From positions 1 to 60,937 of IMG/VR virus record IMGVR_UViG_3300035670_000217: DNA of 60,937 bases. One strand, written 5' to 3'. The translations under genes were made by a program, and so were the position numbers. Source of the stretch: a virus. This document shows, one piece after another, positions 31,884 to 40,341 of the stretch. Below the pieces are notes generated by a model that saw only the letters and a list, made by a program, of their open reading frames with translations, had not been told where the DNA came from and searched no databases. Every line of letters begins with the position of its first letter. Positions within the stretch are counted from its first letter, which is position 1.

Positions 31884-32861
31884 TTACTGGCTCAGGTATT
31901 CCTCGACGAGCCGCGGATTGGTGGCGGAAAGGCGCGCCAGCTCGGCCTCCAGCTCCAGGCCATCCAACTTGTCGAGCTTGGCGAAACGCCCACCCTCGTC
32001 TGCCGCCGTCATGTCGCTGGCCGGCACGTTGGCCAGGGTCGGCGGCACGTTGCGGCGCTCGGCCTTCTTGGCCTTCTTGGCGGGCTCCTGCTTGGGCTCC
32101 TCGATCGCCTCCTTCTTGCCCATAGGGATGTCGGCGGCGATGTTCTCGTGGGCCTTGGCCAGGATCTCGGCGCCGGTCATGCGCTGCGCCTCCTCGGTCT
32201 GGGCCAGGGTCTTTACCTCGATGTCCAGGAGGCGATACATCCGTTCGGACTGGCGGTAGTCCGGGTGGTCATCCAGGAAGCCGTTGACGGTATCGATCCA
32301 CTCCTGCTTGGCGCGGTTCTCCTCCATCTCACGGGCCAGGTTGGCCTTGAACACCTGCTGCTCCAGCTCCTGCTTGCTGGCCTGGGTCTCCTTGACGGCC
32401 TGACGGTACTCCTGGGTGGTCAGCTCGCCGTCGTCGAACTCGCTGTCGAGCTGGGTCAGCTTCTCGTCGAACTCGCGCAGCTTGTCCTCGTAGCCCTCCG
32501 GGAGGTCGGCGTTCAGCAGCGGGGCAGGCTGTTGGGGCTTCGCGGCAGGCGCCGGCGCGGGCTCCTCCTCGGGCTCCTCCTGGGCAGGCTCGTCCTCCGG
32601 CTTGTCGTCACCGGCCTTGGCGTCGTCCTCTCCAGCATCATCGCCCTCGGCAGGATCGCCCTCGCCATCGTCGTCATCAGCGCCAGCATCGCCGTCATCG
32701 GGCTCCTCCTCGTCTTCCTCCTCGTCTTCGTCATCGTCCCAAGGGTCGACGGGCTCCTCCTCGTTCTCGGCGTCGTACTCCGGGCCGAGTTCTTCCAGGG
32801 CGCGGCGCTCGTCCTCGGTCAGTAGGGCGAGTTCTTCCTCGGTCAATATGCTTCCAGCCAT
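31884..32861 (-). CDS. Capsid scaffolding protein
   Basis: 325 residues, very acidic. Residues 30-120 are a D/E/P-rich stretch, followed by coiled-coil helices (REFDEKLTQLDSEFDDGELT, VKETQASKQELEQQVFKANLARE), typical of scaffolds that guide capsid assembly and then exit. The ATG at 32861 is preferred over the one at 32867 because GGAGGA has correct spacing only to the former. It lies between the portal region and the capsid gene. Confidence 0.82.
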   Translation of the reverse strand: MAGSILTEEELALLTEDERRALEELGPEYDAENEEEPVDPWDDDEDEEEDEEEPDDGDAGADDDDGEGDPAEGDDAGEDDAKAGDDKPEDEPAQEEPEEEPAPAPAAKPQQPAPLLNADLPEGYEDKLREFDEKLTQLDSEFDDGELTTQEYRQAVKETQASKQELEQQVFKANLAREMEENRAKQEWIDTVNGFLDDHPDYRQSERMYRLLDIEVKTLAQTEEAQRMTGAEILAKAHENIAADIPMGKKEAIEEPKQEPAKKAKKAERRNVPPTLANVPASDMTAADEGGRFAKLDKLDGLELEAELARLSATNPRLVEEYLSQ

Positions 32862-32863
32862 GA

Positions 32864-33151
32864 TCATTCCTCCGGGATTGTGACGGGTTGCGGCTGGGCC
32901 ACGGCGCGCACCAGGGCCATGAAGCCGCGTTCGATATCGGTCTTGGCCATGGCGTGCCAGCGCGGCGCCTCGGCGAAGTCCTGGCGGTCGCGCTCCTCAC
33001 GGCCACGGTTGCGGGCGACCTCCAGCTCGATCTTGACGCTGCCGACCAGGCTGAGGATCTCGGCCTCGGCGGCCTTGATGCGACGGATCAGGTCGATCTC
33101 GTCCTGGGTGAGATCCCGGTAGCCCGGGATCTTGCGGTGTTGGTTCTCCAT
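32864..33151 (-). CDS. acb2: Acb2/Tad1-type cyclic-nucleotide sponge (anti-CBASS)
   Basis: 95 residues. HRKIPGYRDLTQDEIDLIRRIK at the N-terminus and GFMALVRAVAQP near the C-terminus are the signature ends of Acb2 family proteins, which form a helical hexamer that sequesters cyclic di- and trinucleotides made by CBASS (and, for some members, Thoeris signals). The internal APRWHAMAKTDIERGFMAL matches the family's C-terminal helix. Located in the head module between scaffold and portal. Activity is inferred from family resemblance. Confidence 0.85.
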   Translation of the reverse strand: MENQHRKIPGYRDLTQDEIDLIRRIKAAEAEILSLVGSVKIELEVARNRGREERDRQDFAEAPRWHAMAKTDIERGFMALVRAVAQPQPVTIPEE

Positions 33152-33165
33152 CCTGCCTCCTCTCG

Positions 33166-35430
33166 TTACATCGGCTGCTCAGGGGCGGGCGCCCCGAACT
33201 CCTGGGCTTGCGCCTGCAGGCCTTCCATCACGGCCCCGGCGCGCTGCTGCATCTCCTGCTCGGCGGCCGCCTGCTGCTCGGCGCGCATCTGGTCCTCGGC
33301 CTGGGCCTGCTGGCGGGCCTCGATCTCGGTGCGGGACAGGTAACCGGCCTCCCGCAGTAGCTTGTCGGCCACGCGCAGCACCTGGGGCGACAGCATGGCC
33401 ACCTGGGCGCTCTCCATGGCGGTCTTCTGGGTGTCGACGTTGGTCCCGGCGAGCTGGGCGGCAATGCGCTGGGCCTCGGCCTCGGTCTTGCCGGCCTTGG
33501 CGAGCTGCTCGCGGAGCTGGGCCTCGAGCATCTGCTGCTGCATCTGCTGCTGGTACTGCTGCTGCTCCATGGCCGCGATCTCCTCCGGGGTCAACTCGGT
33601 GGCGTCCGGGTCGCGCTGGCCGCTGATCTGGCGGATGCGCTTCACGATCTCGTCGCGGTTCGGCACGTCCATCGCCTCAACGATCAGGTCAAGCATGACG
33701 ATGGCGACCTCGGGCGGCATCCGGGTGACCATCTCCATGAGCTGATCGGCCTGGGCCTGGCGCATGGTGGCGCGCCACTCGTCCTCGGAGATCACGAAGT
33801 CGGCCTTGGTGCGGTGGATGTCGTGCTCGGGCAGGCCGTCGTTGACCTCAACGAAGTCGGCGCTGCCACGCTGGTTGGTGATGCGGAACACCTTGTGCTC
33901 GGTGAAATACTGCTCGACCAGGGAGAGCTGGTTCTCGCCCTGGATCTGCAGGGCCAGGCGCATGTTGTCGAACAGCTTGGCGGTGGACATCATGCCCTGC
34001 TGCTGACGGTTCTCGATGGCCCTGCCCGACTGGGCGTTGGTGGTGCGCCCCATCAGCTCGTCGGTGACGCCGGACACCTGCTGAATCATCGCAATGTTGC
34101 GGCCCATCATGTCCAGGTGGGATTGCTCCAGCCCGCGGTCGGCGTTGATCTCCAGCGCCTTGCCGGGGTTCTTGATGATGATCCCGTCCGGGCGGGCGAC
34201 CTCCTCGGCGTACTCCTGGAGGTCATCGACCGCGCCCTTGTCCATGATGGTCTTGTTGGTGGCCATGATGTACTGGGCCTTGGAGGCGCGCTTGTTGATG
34301 TCCTCCTGGATGTCGCGCAGGCCGCGGATCACACCGTAGGGCAGTCCATCGCGGTCACGGCGATAGCCCCAGATAGGCGTGAAGGGAAAGCGGTTGTGGC
34401 GGTAGGGTGACTCGCCGAGATAGCACATCCCCTTGGTGGTCATGATGGCGCAGTGCATCCGCATGTGGAGCTTCTCGGCCACCACGGAGCTGCCGGCCTC
34501 GACGCTGGCGGCCATGTCTGGGTTGCTGGGATCGAACACGTCGCCCGCGAAGTCGCCGGCCACGATCTTGGGCGCACGGGTGGGCCGGCGGAACCAGACT
34601 TCGATCAGGCGCACGCGGCGGCGGTGGTAGCCAGGGTCCGTCATGCCGTCCAGGCGCATATCCAGCGACATCTCGGCCTGGTCCATGGCTTCATCAGCGT
34701 CGCGCCCGATACCGTCGGTGCCGTAGGCGCTCTCGGCGCTGGCCGACTCCTCCAGCATCTGCTCGCGATCGGGGAACAGGGCGATCGCCACGTCCAGGTC
34801 GACCCACTTGGTGCGAGTCACATAGCGCGAGTCGCTGAGGTCCAGCTCGGTGCTGGCGCTGTCCCACATGACGTTGCGCCAGCTCTCGTAGCGGCTGTAT
34901 ACCGGCTCGCCGTCGTCGTCATCCTGCACGCCGTCCTCGACCCAGCCCACGCCGACCTTCACCGCGTCCTCGAAGGCACGGGAGCGGTGGAAGGGGGTGC
35001 GGTTCACGTCGGACAGGTACTTGAGTAGGGCGGTCTTCTGCTCGGCGGGCTTGGCGTCCTCCTTGCCGCGGGGCAGCACCTTGAAGTCGATGCGGCCGCG
35101 CTTCTCGGAGCCGATGATCCAGTTCACGCTCTGCGAGATCACGTTGTAGACCATCGGGGCCTGGCCACGCTCGCGCAGGATGGCGGCATCCTCGTCGGTC
35201 CACTGGATGTGGTCGTAGAAGTCGGCGTCGATCGCCATCTGCGCCCGGTTCTCGTACTGCCGGTCGATCTCCTGGCGGTAGTAGCTCAGGAGCTTGCGGT
35301 GCAGCTCCTCGTTCTCGGCGCTGTCCAGCTCATGCTCGGGCGCGTCGTCTTCCTCCTCCTCGAAGCCGGGGTATTCGCCGGTGTTCTGGGCGGGGTCAGG
35401 GCGCTTGATGTGGCGTTCATTCTCGAACAT
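33166..35430 (-). CDS. Portal protein (P22-like)
   Basis: 754 residues. After an acidic N-terminal region come YRQEIDRQYENRAQMAIDADFYD, YNVISQSVNWIIGSEKRGRIDFKVLPRG, WVEDGVQ, and SGRAIENRQQQGMMSTAKLFDNM, the P22-type portal pattern. The C-terminal 150 residues are a Q/A/M-rich helical barrel region (QQQYQQQMQQQMLEAQ). It forms the dodecameric DNA channel and docks the terminase. GGAG precedes the ATG at about 8 bases. Confidence 0.9.
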   Translation of the reverse strand: MFENERHIKRPDPAQNTGEYPGFEEEEDDAPEHELDSAENEELHRKLLSYYRQEIDRQYENRAQMAIDADFYDHIQWTDEDAAILRERGQAPMVYNVISQSVNWIIGSEKRGRIDFKVLPRGKEDAKPAEQKTALLKYLSDVNRTPFHRSRAFEDAVKVGVGWVEDGVQDDDDGEPVYSRYESWRNVMWDSASTELDLSDSRYVTRTKWVDLDVAIALFPDREQMLEESASAESAYGTDGIGRDADEAMDQAEMSLDMRLDGMTDPGYHRRRVRLIEVWFRRPTRAPKIVAGDFAGDVFDPSNPDMAASVEAGSSVVAEKLHMRMHCAIMTTKGMCYLGESPYRHNRFPFTPIWGYRRDRDGLPYGVIRGLRDIQEDINKRASKAQYIMATNKTIMDKGAVDDLQEYAEEVARPDGIIIKNPGKALEINADRGLEQSHLDMMGRNIAMIQQVSGVTDELMGRTTNAQSGRAIENRQQQGMMSTAKLFDNMRLALQIQGENQLSLVEQYFTEHKVFRITNQRGSADFVEVNDGLPEHDIHRTKADFVISEDEWRATMRQAQADQLMEMVTRMPPEVAIVMLDLIVEAMDVPNRDEIVKRIRQISGQRDPDATELTPEEIAAMEQQQYQQQMQQQMLEAQLREQLAKAGKTEAEAQRIAAQLAGTNVDTQKTAMESAQVAMLSPQVLRVADKLLREAGYLSRTEIEARQQAQAEDQMRAEQQAAAEQEMQQRAGAVMEGLQAQAQEFGAPAPEQPM

Positions 35431-35441
35431 GAGCGGGGCTC

Positions 35442-35861
35442 CTACTGGTGATCCAGGATCTCGACGGTGGTGCTGCGCCCACTCTCGTCGGTAATAGTGG
35501 CCTCGGCGCCGACCCGGGAGCCGAAGGAGGGGCGTTCCGGCAGGGCCACGAGATCGTCCAGGTGGTCGTAGATCGCGTCGGCGATCTTGCGCACATTGAA
35601 CATACTGTCGGTCCAGCCAAAGCCCTCGCAGAAGCGCATGGCGGCGCGCAGGAGGTATCGGGGGTTATCGTAGCGATAGGCGGCACTCAGGGCCACCACG
35701 GCGGGCTTGACGGTACCGACGGACTGCCGGCGAGCGGGGACGATGGCCAGGCACGGCTCGCTGTCGTCGATGCTTGGGCCGACCCAGGTGCCATAGACCA
35801 CGAGATCGCCGACGGGCTTGTACCAGGCATAGCGGGTGAGATCCAGAACGTGGCCGGTCAT
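35442..35861 (-). CDS. Hypothetical protein of the packaging module
   Basis: 139 residues. Contains LTRYAWYKPVGDLVVYGTWVG, CLAIVPARRQSVGTVKPAVVAL and VRKIADAIYDHLDDLVALP. Such small proteins between terminase and portal genes are common, but no specific function is known. The start at 35861 closely follows the exonuclease gene. Confidence 0.6.
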   Translation of the reverse strand: MTGHVLDLTRYAWYKPVGDLVVYGTWVGPSIDDSEPCLAIVPARRQSVGTVKPAVVALSAAYRYDNPRYLLRAAMRFCEGFGWTDSMFNVRKIADAIYDHLDDLVALPERPSFGSRVGAEATITDESGRSTTVEILDHQ

Positions 35862-35871
35862 ACGGGCTCCA

Positions 35872-36321
35872 TCAGCAGTCGGTCATAAGGGTAAGGTAGG
35901 AGGCGCGCAGGGCTCGCGCATCCTCGAGGGCGTTGTGCGGCAGCGCGGACGCGACCGCATCCAGGTCGCGACGTATCTCGATGGTCAGGGGCGGCGTATC
36001 GACGCGCAGCCCGGGGCCGGTGATCAGGGCGCGACAGAAGTGCTCGACATCCTCGGGCCAGTCGGCGATCAGGTGGATGGCCTCGAACTGAGCCAGGAAG
36101 CCAGCCAGGCGGCTCGCCAGCTCCATCGGTCCCGTGACTCCCTCGACCTCCTCGCCGACCACAGGCAGGACGTGGTAGCGCACCCACGGGTCGGCCTCCT
36201 CGAACAGCGGGATGCCGACATACAGCTCCTCGCCGGACATCGCCACCAGCGCCATGGTGATCAGCGAGCCCCGGTAGCCGTTCCACTCGCAGTCCACAAA
36301 GATCTCGGTCGCCTTGCTCAC
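35872..36321 (-). CDS. DEDDh-type 3'-5' exonuclease-like protein
   Basis: 149 residues. The motifs FVDCEWNGY (DxE, strand 1), HLIADWPED (second Asp) and LPHNALEDARALRASY (HxAxxD) are those of RNase H-fold DEDDh exonucleases. The GTG start at 36321 overlaps the terminase stop (GTGA) and is preceded by GGAGG. Placement beside the terminase is conserved in several phages. Substrate (DNA or RNA) is unknown. Confidence 0.8.
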   Translation of the reverse strand: MSKATEIFVDCEWNGYRGSLITMALVAMSGEELYVGIPLFEEADPWVRYHVLPVVGEEVEGVTGPMELASRLAGFLAQFEAIHLIADWPEDVEHFCRALITGPGLRVDTPPLTIEIRRDLDAVASALPHNALEDARALRASYLTLMTDC

Positions 36322-38744
36322 ACGGTCCTCCAGGAGCCTCGGCGCTTGAGCCGCTGGGCTGAGTTGACGTTGATCAGGCCAGACGCATACGCCTGGGCCA
36401 GTTGTCGGAGGGCGTCGGCCGCCTCCGAATGTCCGCCAGTCTTGTCCGGCAGGTTGCCCCACGCGCCCTGCTGGGTGTTCCACTTGCGGCGGTACAACTC
36501 CAGGTGCTCGATGCCGGCCTTGGTCTTCTCCTCGTCGAACCAGAGCAGCGGGAACATGTCGCGGGTCTGCTGGATACCCCAGTTCACATCCTCGATCCGC
36601 GGCACGGTGACGAAGTTGGCCCCGGGCATCAGCTCCTCGAGCATCTGCTTGGGGCTCTTGTTCACGTTCTGGCCCTGGCGGATGTGGTCGGCATCGTGAG
36701 GCAGGTAATGGGTGTCCCAGACGAGGCCGCGGGCCTGGAGCCACTGCACCGCATGGCTGTAGGGCTCGCCCCATGCCTCGTAGAAGTCCACCAGGCGCCA
36801 CTCGTTGCCGATCTTCTGCACGACCCAGATCGCCGTGCCGTCGCTGTTGCCGATATCCCAGCAGGTGTAGCAGGGCACGCCGGGCTCCAGCGGCAGTCGG
36901 GGCAGGATGCGGCCCTGCTTGCGGGCGTTGGTGAACTGCTGGGCGTAGTAGGTGCCTCGCGTCGACTGGTGAAAGGCCTCTTCAGGGGTCGACGGGTACT
37001 CCTGGAACATCATCTCCTCGTCGCCGGAGAAGTCGCCGTCCCGGGTGGCGCAGTACCACGAGCGCTGCTCGTCGTCGATCACCACACCGAGCTTGGCCTC
37101 GAGCCCATCGAAGTAGTCGTGATCGCGCTTGGTGACCAGCACGGTGCCGGCGGGGGCCCGGTAGTTGGGCTCCTCGAACCAGGGGAAGAAGTGAAGCTTG
37201 TAGTCCTTGCGGGTCAGCGGCGTTCCCTGCTCCTGTAGCGCCTTGGCCCGCATGGTCATGTTGTAGAAGTGGCCCTCGCGACCCTCGGCGGTGGACTCGA
37301 TGAAGATCACGCCGTTGGCCGGCACGGTGGGAATGGAGCCGGTCACGACTTCCTGGGCGCGCTTGGGGAAGTCGGCGCAGATCTTGCCGAACTCGGAGAC
37401 ATGGAGGTACTGCAGAGTCCCGGAGCGCATGGAGGTCGACACCTGGATGCTCGATCCCGTGTGGGCGAACAGCAACTCGTCGGCGCTCTCCCGCTCCAGC
37501 GGCATGGCCCGTCGCACATGGTCGGGCAGGTTGTCGTAGGCGAACTTCACCTTGTCGCGGAACAGTTTTTTAGCGATGCCATCGGTCTGGGCGATCATGC
37601 CGGCCCGCACATTGGGCCGGAACAGGCAGGCGTCCAGGAACATGATGGCGATGAATGTGGTGTTGTGAGACACCAGGCCCTCGGCGATGTAGGTGCCGGT
37701 ACTGGTCTGGAGGTCAACCATTTCCTGCTCGCCGATGTACTCGATGCCGGTGACCTCGACCCACGCCACGCCAGCGCCACGCTTACCGGGCAGCTCGCGG
37801 CCCTCCCAGAAGCGCCGACCGATGAAGCGGCTTGGCCTGGTGGTCCCGATCAGGCGGAAGATATCGTCCATGCGGGTCAACGCCAGCCTCGGCACCGCTT
37901 CGCTGCCGTGTTTGCTCTCGCGCAGACCCTCGTCCTCCTCGATCCGGTAGGCGTATCCGCGTTCATCAAGGTAGCGGTGGGCGCGCGCCCACACGGGGCC
38001 GACCACCTGGCTCACGCTCAACTGGCAGCCGGCCCTATTGCCGTTGGAGATACTGCCTTCACCGTCCAGCATCCCGCCGAACCACCCATCTTGATAGTCG
38101 GGCTCGCCCCACGGGGTGGTGATGGATCTAACCTTGGTGCCGACAGTGATCTTGCCAACCACCTGATTGCCCTCACCGCTCAGGCTGCGCCACTTGGCAT
38201 CCGTGGCGGCCTTGCGAGTCAACCATGGGTGGCGGTCGGTGCAGATAACCTCTCGCCCGTCGCTCAGGGACACGCGGTAGGCGTGACGCATGACGCGCCC
38301 GGCATGCTCGACCGTGGCGGTGCGCATCTTGCGCGCCTTTCCTCGACCGCCAGGTGGATGCTCGTCGACCGACACCACCTCTTGGCCAGGCTGGATATCG
38401 CCGATCGGCACCCAGCGAAGGTCCGCAGTCAGGACTCGCGTAGAGGGGTCCAGGCACATCCCGAGCTGACGAGCCTTCAAAATTATATTGCGGTACCAGA
38501 ACGAGGCGATCAGGCGGCGCTGGGCGCGATTGGGCACGAAGGTGGCGACCAGGCCGGGGTCGCTGTCGTCCTCGCCGTCGCCCTTGATCAAAATCTTGTA
38601 GAGATGGCTGATTCGGTAGGCGGGCGAGCGCATGGCCAGGGTCATCTCGGCCTCGGTCTGAGCCTCGAAGGTATAGGGATCGGCCTTGAGGGCGGCGACG
38701 CGCTCCTCCGGCACTGCGGCGGTGATGTCCTGGGCGGCGCTCAC
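36318..38744 (-). CDS. terL: Terminase large subunit interrupted by an intein
   Basis: 808 residues before splicing. The ATPase Walker-A-like motif reads KARQLGM before the intein and TTFIAIMFLD after it. Walker B-like and nuclease parts follow (GVIFIESTAEGREG, CYTCWDIGNSDGTAIWVVQKI, HDADHIRQG). The intein is residues 97-361 (265 aa), so splicing leaves about 543 residues, the normal TerL size. GTG start overlaps the upstream stop. It packages DNA into the prohead. Confidence 0.92.
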   Translation of the reverse strand: MSAAQDITAAVPEERVAALKADPYTFEAQTEAEMTLAMRSPAYRISHLYKILIKGDGEDDSDPGLVATFVPNRAQRRLIASFWYRNIILKARQLGMCLDPSTRVLTADLRWVPIGDIQPGQEVVSVDEHPPGGRGKARKMRTATVEHAGRVMRHAYRVSLSDGREVICTDRHPWLTRKAATDAKWRSLSGEGNQVVGKITVGTKVRSITTPWGEPDYQDGWFGGMLDGEGSISNGNRAGCQLSVSQVVGPVWARAHRYLDERGYAYRIEEDEGLRESKHGSEAVPRLALTRMDDIFRLIGTTRPSRFIGRRFWEGRELPGKRGAGVAWVEVTGIEYIGEQEMVDLQTSTGTYIAEGLVSHNTTFIAIMFLDACLFRPNVRAGMIAQTDGIAKKLFRDKVKFAYDNLPDHVRRAMPLERESADELLFAHTGSSIQVSTSMRSGTLQYLHVSEFGKICADFPKRAQEVVTGSIPTVPANGVIFIESTAEGREGHFYNMTMRAKALQEQGTPLTRKDYKLHFFPWFEEPNYRAPAGTVLVTKRDHDYFDGLEAKLGVVIDDEQRSWYCATRDGDFSGDEEMMFQEYPSTPEEAFHQSTRGTYYAQQFTNARKQGRILPRLPLEPGVPCYTCWDIGNSDGTAIWVVQKIGNEWRLVDFYEAWGEPYSHAVQWLQARGLVWDTHYLPHDADHIRQGQNVNKSPKQMLEELMPGANFVTVPRIEDVNWGIQQTRDMFPLLWFDEEKTKAGIEHLELYRRKWNTQQGAWGNLPDKTGGHSEAADALRQLAQAYASGLINVNSAQRLKRRGSWRTV
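37662..38456 (-). mobile_element. Intein with LAGLIDADG-like endonuclease in TerL
   Basis: 265 residues, from Cys97 (CLDPSTRVLTADLRWVPIGD) to the terminal VSHN, with Thr as +1 extein residue. Splicing blocks A (CLDPSTRVLT), B (CTDRHPWLT), F (EMVDLQTSTGTYIAEGLVSHN) are present, fitting class 1 chemistry. WFGGMLDGEGSISNGN is a LAGLIDADG-like motif, so an endonuclease core, possibly degenerate, sits inside. Insertion is at the P-loop of the packaging ATPase. Confidence 0.85.
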
Positions 38745-38884
38745 TCCTCGGCTCCTCGCTTGTAGCGCCGGATCGCCCGGCGGTAGCGCCAGCGGTCGTA
38801 GACGTGATGGCCGGCGGCGACGATCAGGATAATGGCGACGATCAGGCTGGCGAGCCCATCGGCGAGTTGCCAGGCGGTGGTCAT
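38741..38884 (-). CDS. Small transmembrane protein
   Basis: 47 residues with one helix (LASLIVAIILIVAAGHHVY) and a basic tail (RWRYRRAIRRYKRG). ATG overlaps the preceding stop and its own stop overlaps the GTG of terL. Tight coupling to terminase genes suggests a co-expressed but non-essential accessory peptide. Function is unknown. Confidence 0.6.
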   Translation of the reverse strand: MTTAWQLADGLASLIVAIILIVAAGHHVYDRWRYRRAIRRYKRGAEE

Positions 38885-39129
38885 CGTCTGGGCTCCATGT
38901 CGGCTACCTCGCTCTCCAGGGCGGCGAATGCCTGGCGCTCGGCCTGCTGGGCCTGCTTCCAGACCAATGTGGCCAGTGCTACGCGAAAAGCGCGGGTCAT
39001 GGTCCCGCGACCATTCTCGATTTCGCGTAGAGAGCGCTCCGATGTGCCGAGGAGGGTCGCCAGGCGTCCTCTGCTCCACCCCATCTCGCCCCGGATCTTA
39101 GCCACGTCAGCCTTGTTCATCGCTGCCAT
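38881..39129 (-). CDS. XRE-type helix-turn-helix regulator
   Basis: 82 residues from the ATG at 39129 (an upstream TTG extends the ORF). KADVAKIRGEMGWSRGRLATLLGTSERSLREIENGRG is a clear XRE/Cro-type HTH. It is located within the terminase operon, suggesting control of late or early gene expression. It is one of few candidate regulators in the window; it could bind the dyads at 42.7-47.2 kb, but nothing proves it. Confidence 0.75.
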   Translation of the reverse strand: MAAMNKADVAKIRGEMGWSRGRLATLLGTSERSLREIENGRGTMTRAFRVALATLVWKQAQQAERQAFAALESEVADMEPRR

Positions 39130-39130
39130 C

Positions 39131-39394
39131 TCACGTTTTCGTTGATGCGCTCGTCGTGCGGTCGTCAATTATGACGGCGGATTCGGCGCTCTCCCGACAA
39201 TTGTGCGCGATCGGAGTCGCAGACGCCAGGATCTCGGCCACGGCCTCCGACCAGCGCTCACGGGAGTTGCACTCGCCTCCGACGGTGACGGCCACGCGGT
39301 AGCAGGCTGGGCAGAAGGTGCGCTCAGACCTCCCGTGGGCCGCCCTGACGGTCATCGGCTTGGCCTGGCACCAGGGGCAGGGAGGAACGCTCAT
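39131..39394 (-). CDS. Small zinc-finger-like protein
   Basis: 87 residues. Two CxxC pairs (CPWCQAKPMTV and CPACYRV) about 24 residues apart suggest a zinc ribbon. The C-terminus is Ser/Thr/Ala-rich. The ATG overlaps the terminase small subunit stop (ATGA). The function is not known; the layout recalls the Lar-like gene at 151-378. Confidence 0.65.
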   Translation of the reverse strand: MSVPPCPWCQAKPMTVRAAHGRSERTFCPACYRVAVTVGGECNSRERWSEAVAEILASATPIAHNCRESAESAVIIDDRTTSASTKT

Positions 39395-40170
39395 TCGCGC
39401 TCCTGGGGCTGCTCCTGGGGCGTCAGGGCCTGCTCGTCTCGCCTGCCGCCTGTCGCGATCGCCTTCACCAGGGCCGCCAGCGGGTCGTCCTCCTTGATGC
39501 CGAGGTTCAACTTGGCGTCCAGGATGCCGAGATGCTTGGCGACGTTCTCCAGTGCCTTGGCCTGATCCTGGGTCTTGACCTCCATACCCTCCTTGGTGGT
39601 CTTGATTCCGGCGTACAGGGCGCGCGCCTGGGGGCTAAGCCGGCGGGTGTCGGCCACAAACACGCCGGCCTCGCCCTCTCCGTCGCACTTCGGGCAGTCG
39701 GGATGCGGGTCGGCGCTGCGGAGATAGCCGTAACCTCCATCGTTGCTGGGCGCCTTGCGCGGCGTCTCGGCGGCCTCGGACTGGCGACAGGCTTCCTGCC
39801 ACTCCTCCTCGTCAATCCACTGATAGCGATGATCCTCGCCGTAGCAGTAGCGGCACGCGCGGCGCCGATGTTGCACCAGCTCGTTAACGTCGGCTGTGGC
39901 GATCTCCCACCAGCGTCTCACGACAGTTTCGGCGCTGATCTCCAGCTTCCGCGCTATCTCGGCCTGCCGCGCCCGAATATAGGCCTCAACCTTCGGATTC
40001 CTGACGAGTTCGCAGCCTGATCGGTATTGATCCTTCGCCTTTCCGCCAGCGCGCCGGTAAGCAGGTCCGGCCTTGCCATCGACCAGGTATTCGTCAGCGA
40101 CGCGGCGCTGCATGTCTGTCAGTTTGGCGCCAAGGGCTTCGGCTGTTTGAGAGGGATCTACGTCAGGCAT
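39391..40170 (-). CDS. terS: Terminase small subunit
   Basis: 259 residues. N-terminal HTH region (KLTDMQRRVADEYLVDGKAGPAYRRAG, then NPKVEAYIRARQAEIARKLEI) is typical of TerS (Terminase_2-type). An unusual cysteine-rich insert follows (RYCYGEDHRY and CPKCDGEGEAG), perhaps a zinc site. C-terminal helices (KTQDQAKALENVAKHLG) complete it. It recognises the packaging start. ATG 40170 has GGAGGAG at 8 bases. Confidence 0.85.
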   Translation of the reverse strand: MPDVDPSQTAEALGAKLTDMQRRVADEYLVDGKAGPAYRRAGGKAKDQYRSGCELVRNPKVEAYIRARQAEIARKLEISAETVVRRWWEIATADVNELVQHRRRACRYCYGEDHRYQWIDEEEWQEACRQSEAAETPRKAPSNDGGYGYLRSADPHPDCPKCDGEGEAGVFVADTRRLSPQARALYAGIKTTKEGMEVKTQDQAKALENVAKHLGILDAKLNLGIKEDDPLAALVKAIATGGRRDEQALTPQEQPQERE

Positions 40171-40232
40171 GATCCGCTCCTCCTTCAAGAGTGTGGGTTG
40201 CGGACAGTATCGCGGGGCGGGGCTTGAAAGGC

Positions 40233-40262
40233 AAAACGCCCGGGGCTGGTGGGCTCCGGGCG
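40233..40262 (-). terminator. Intrinsic terminator upstream of the packaging genes
   Basis: On the minus strand CGCCCGG...CCGGGCG forms a 7-bp stem with a loop of about 12, followed by TTTT. It lies after the DUF3846 gene and its short ORF, and before terS. It separates the early block from late packaging genes. Confidence 0.65.
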
Positions 40263-40281
40263 CGGTGTGGCGGGTGGTGGG

Positions 40282-40341
40282 TTAGTGGGTGTCGGCGTTA
40301 CCGGGGATGGTGCTCGTTATCGCTTTCATGGCGAGGCTCAT
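40282..40341 (-). CDS. Possible 19-residue coupled peptide
   Basis: The ATG (40339-40341) overlaps the DUF3846 gene stop (ATGA) and opens MSLAMKAITSTIPGNADTH, stopping 20 bases before the terminator. Coding status is uncertain; the coupling and position argue for either a real leader-type peptide or chance. Confidence 0.3.
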   Translation of the reverse strand: MSLAMKAITSTIPGNADTH

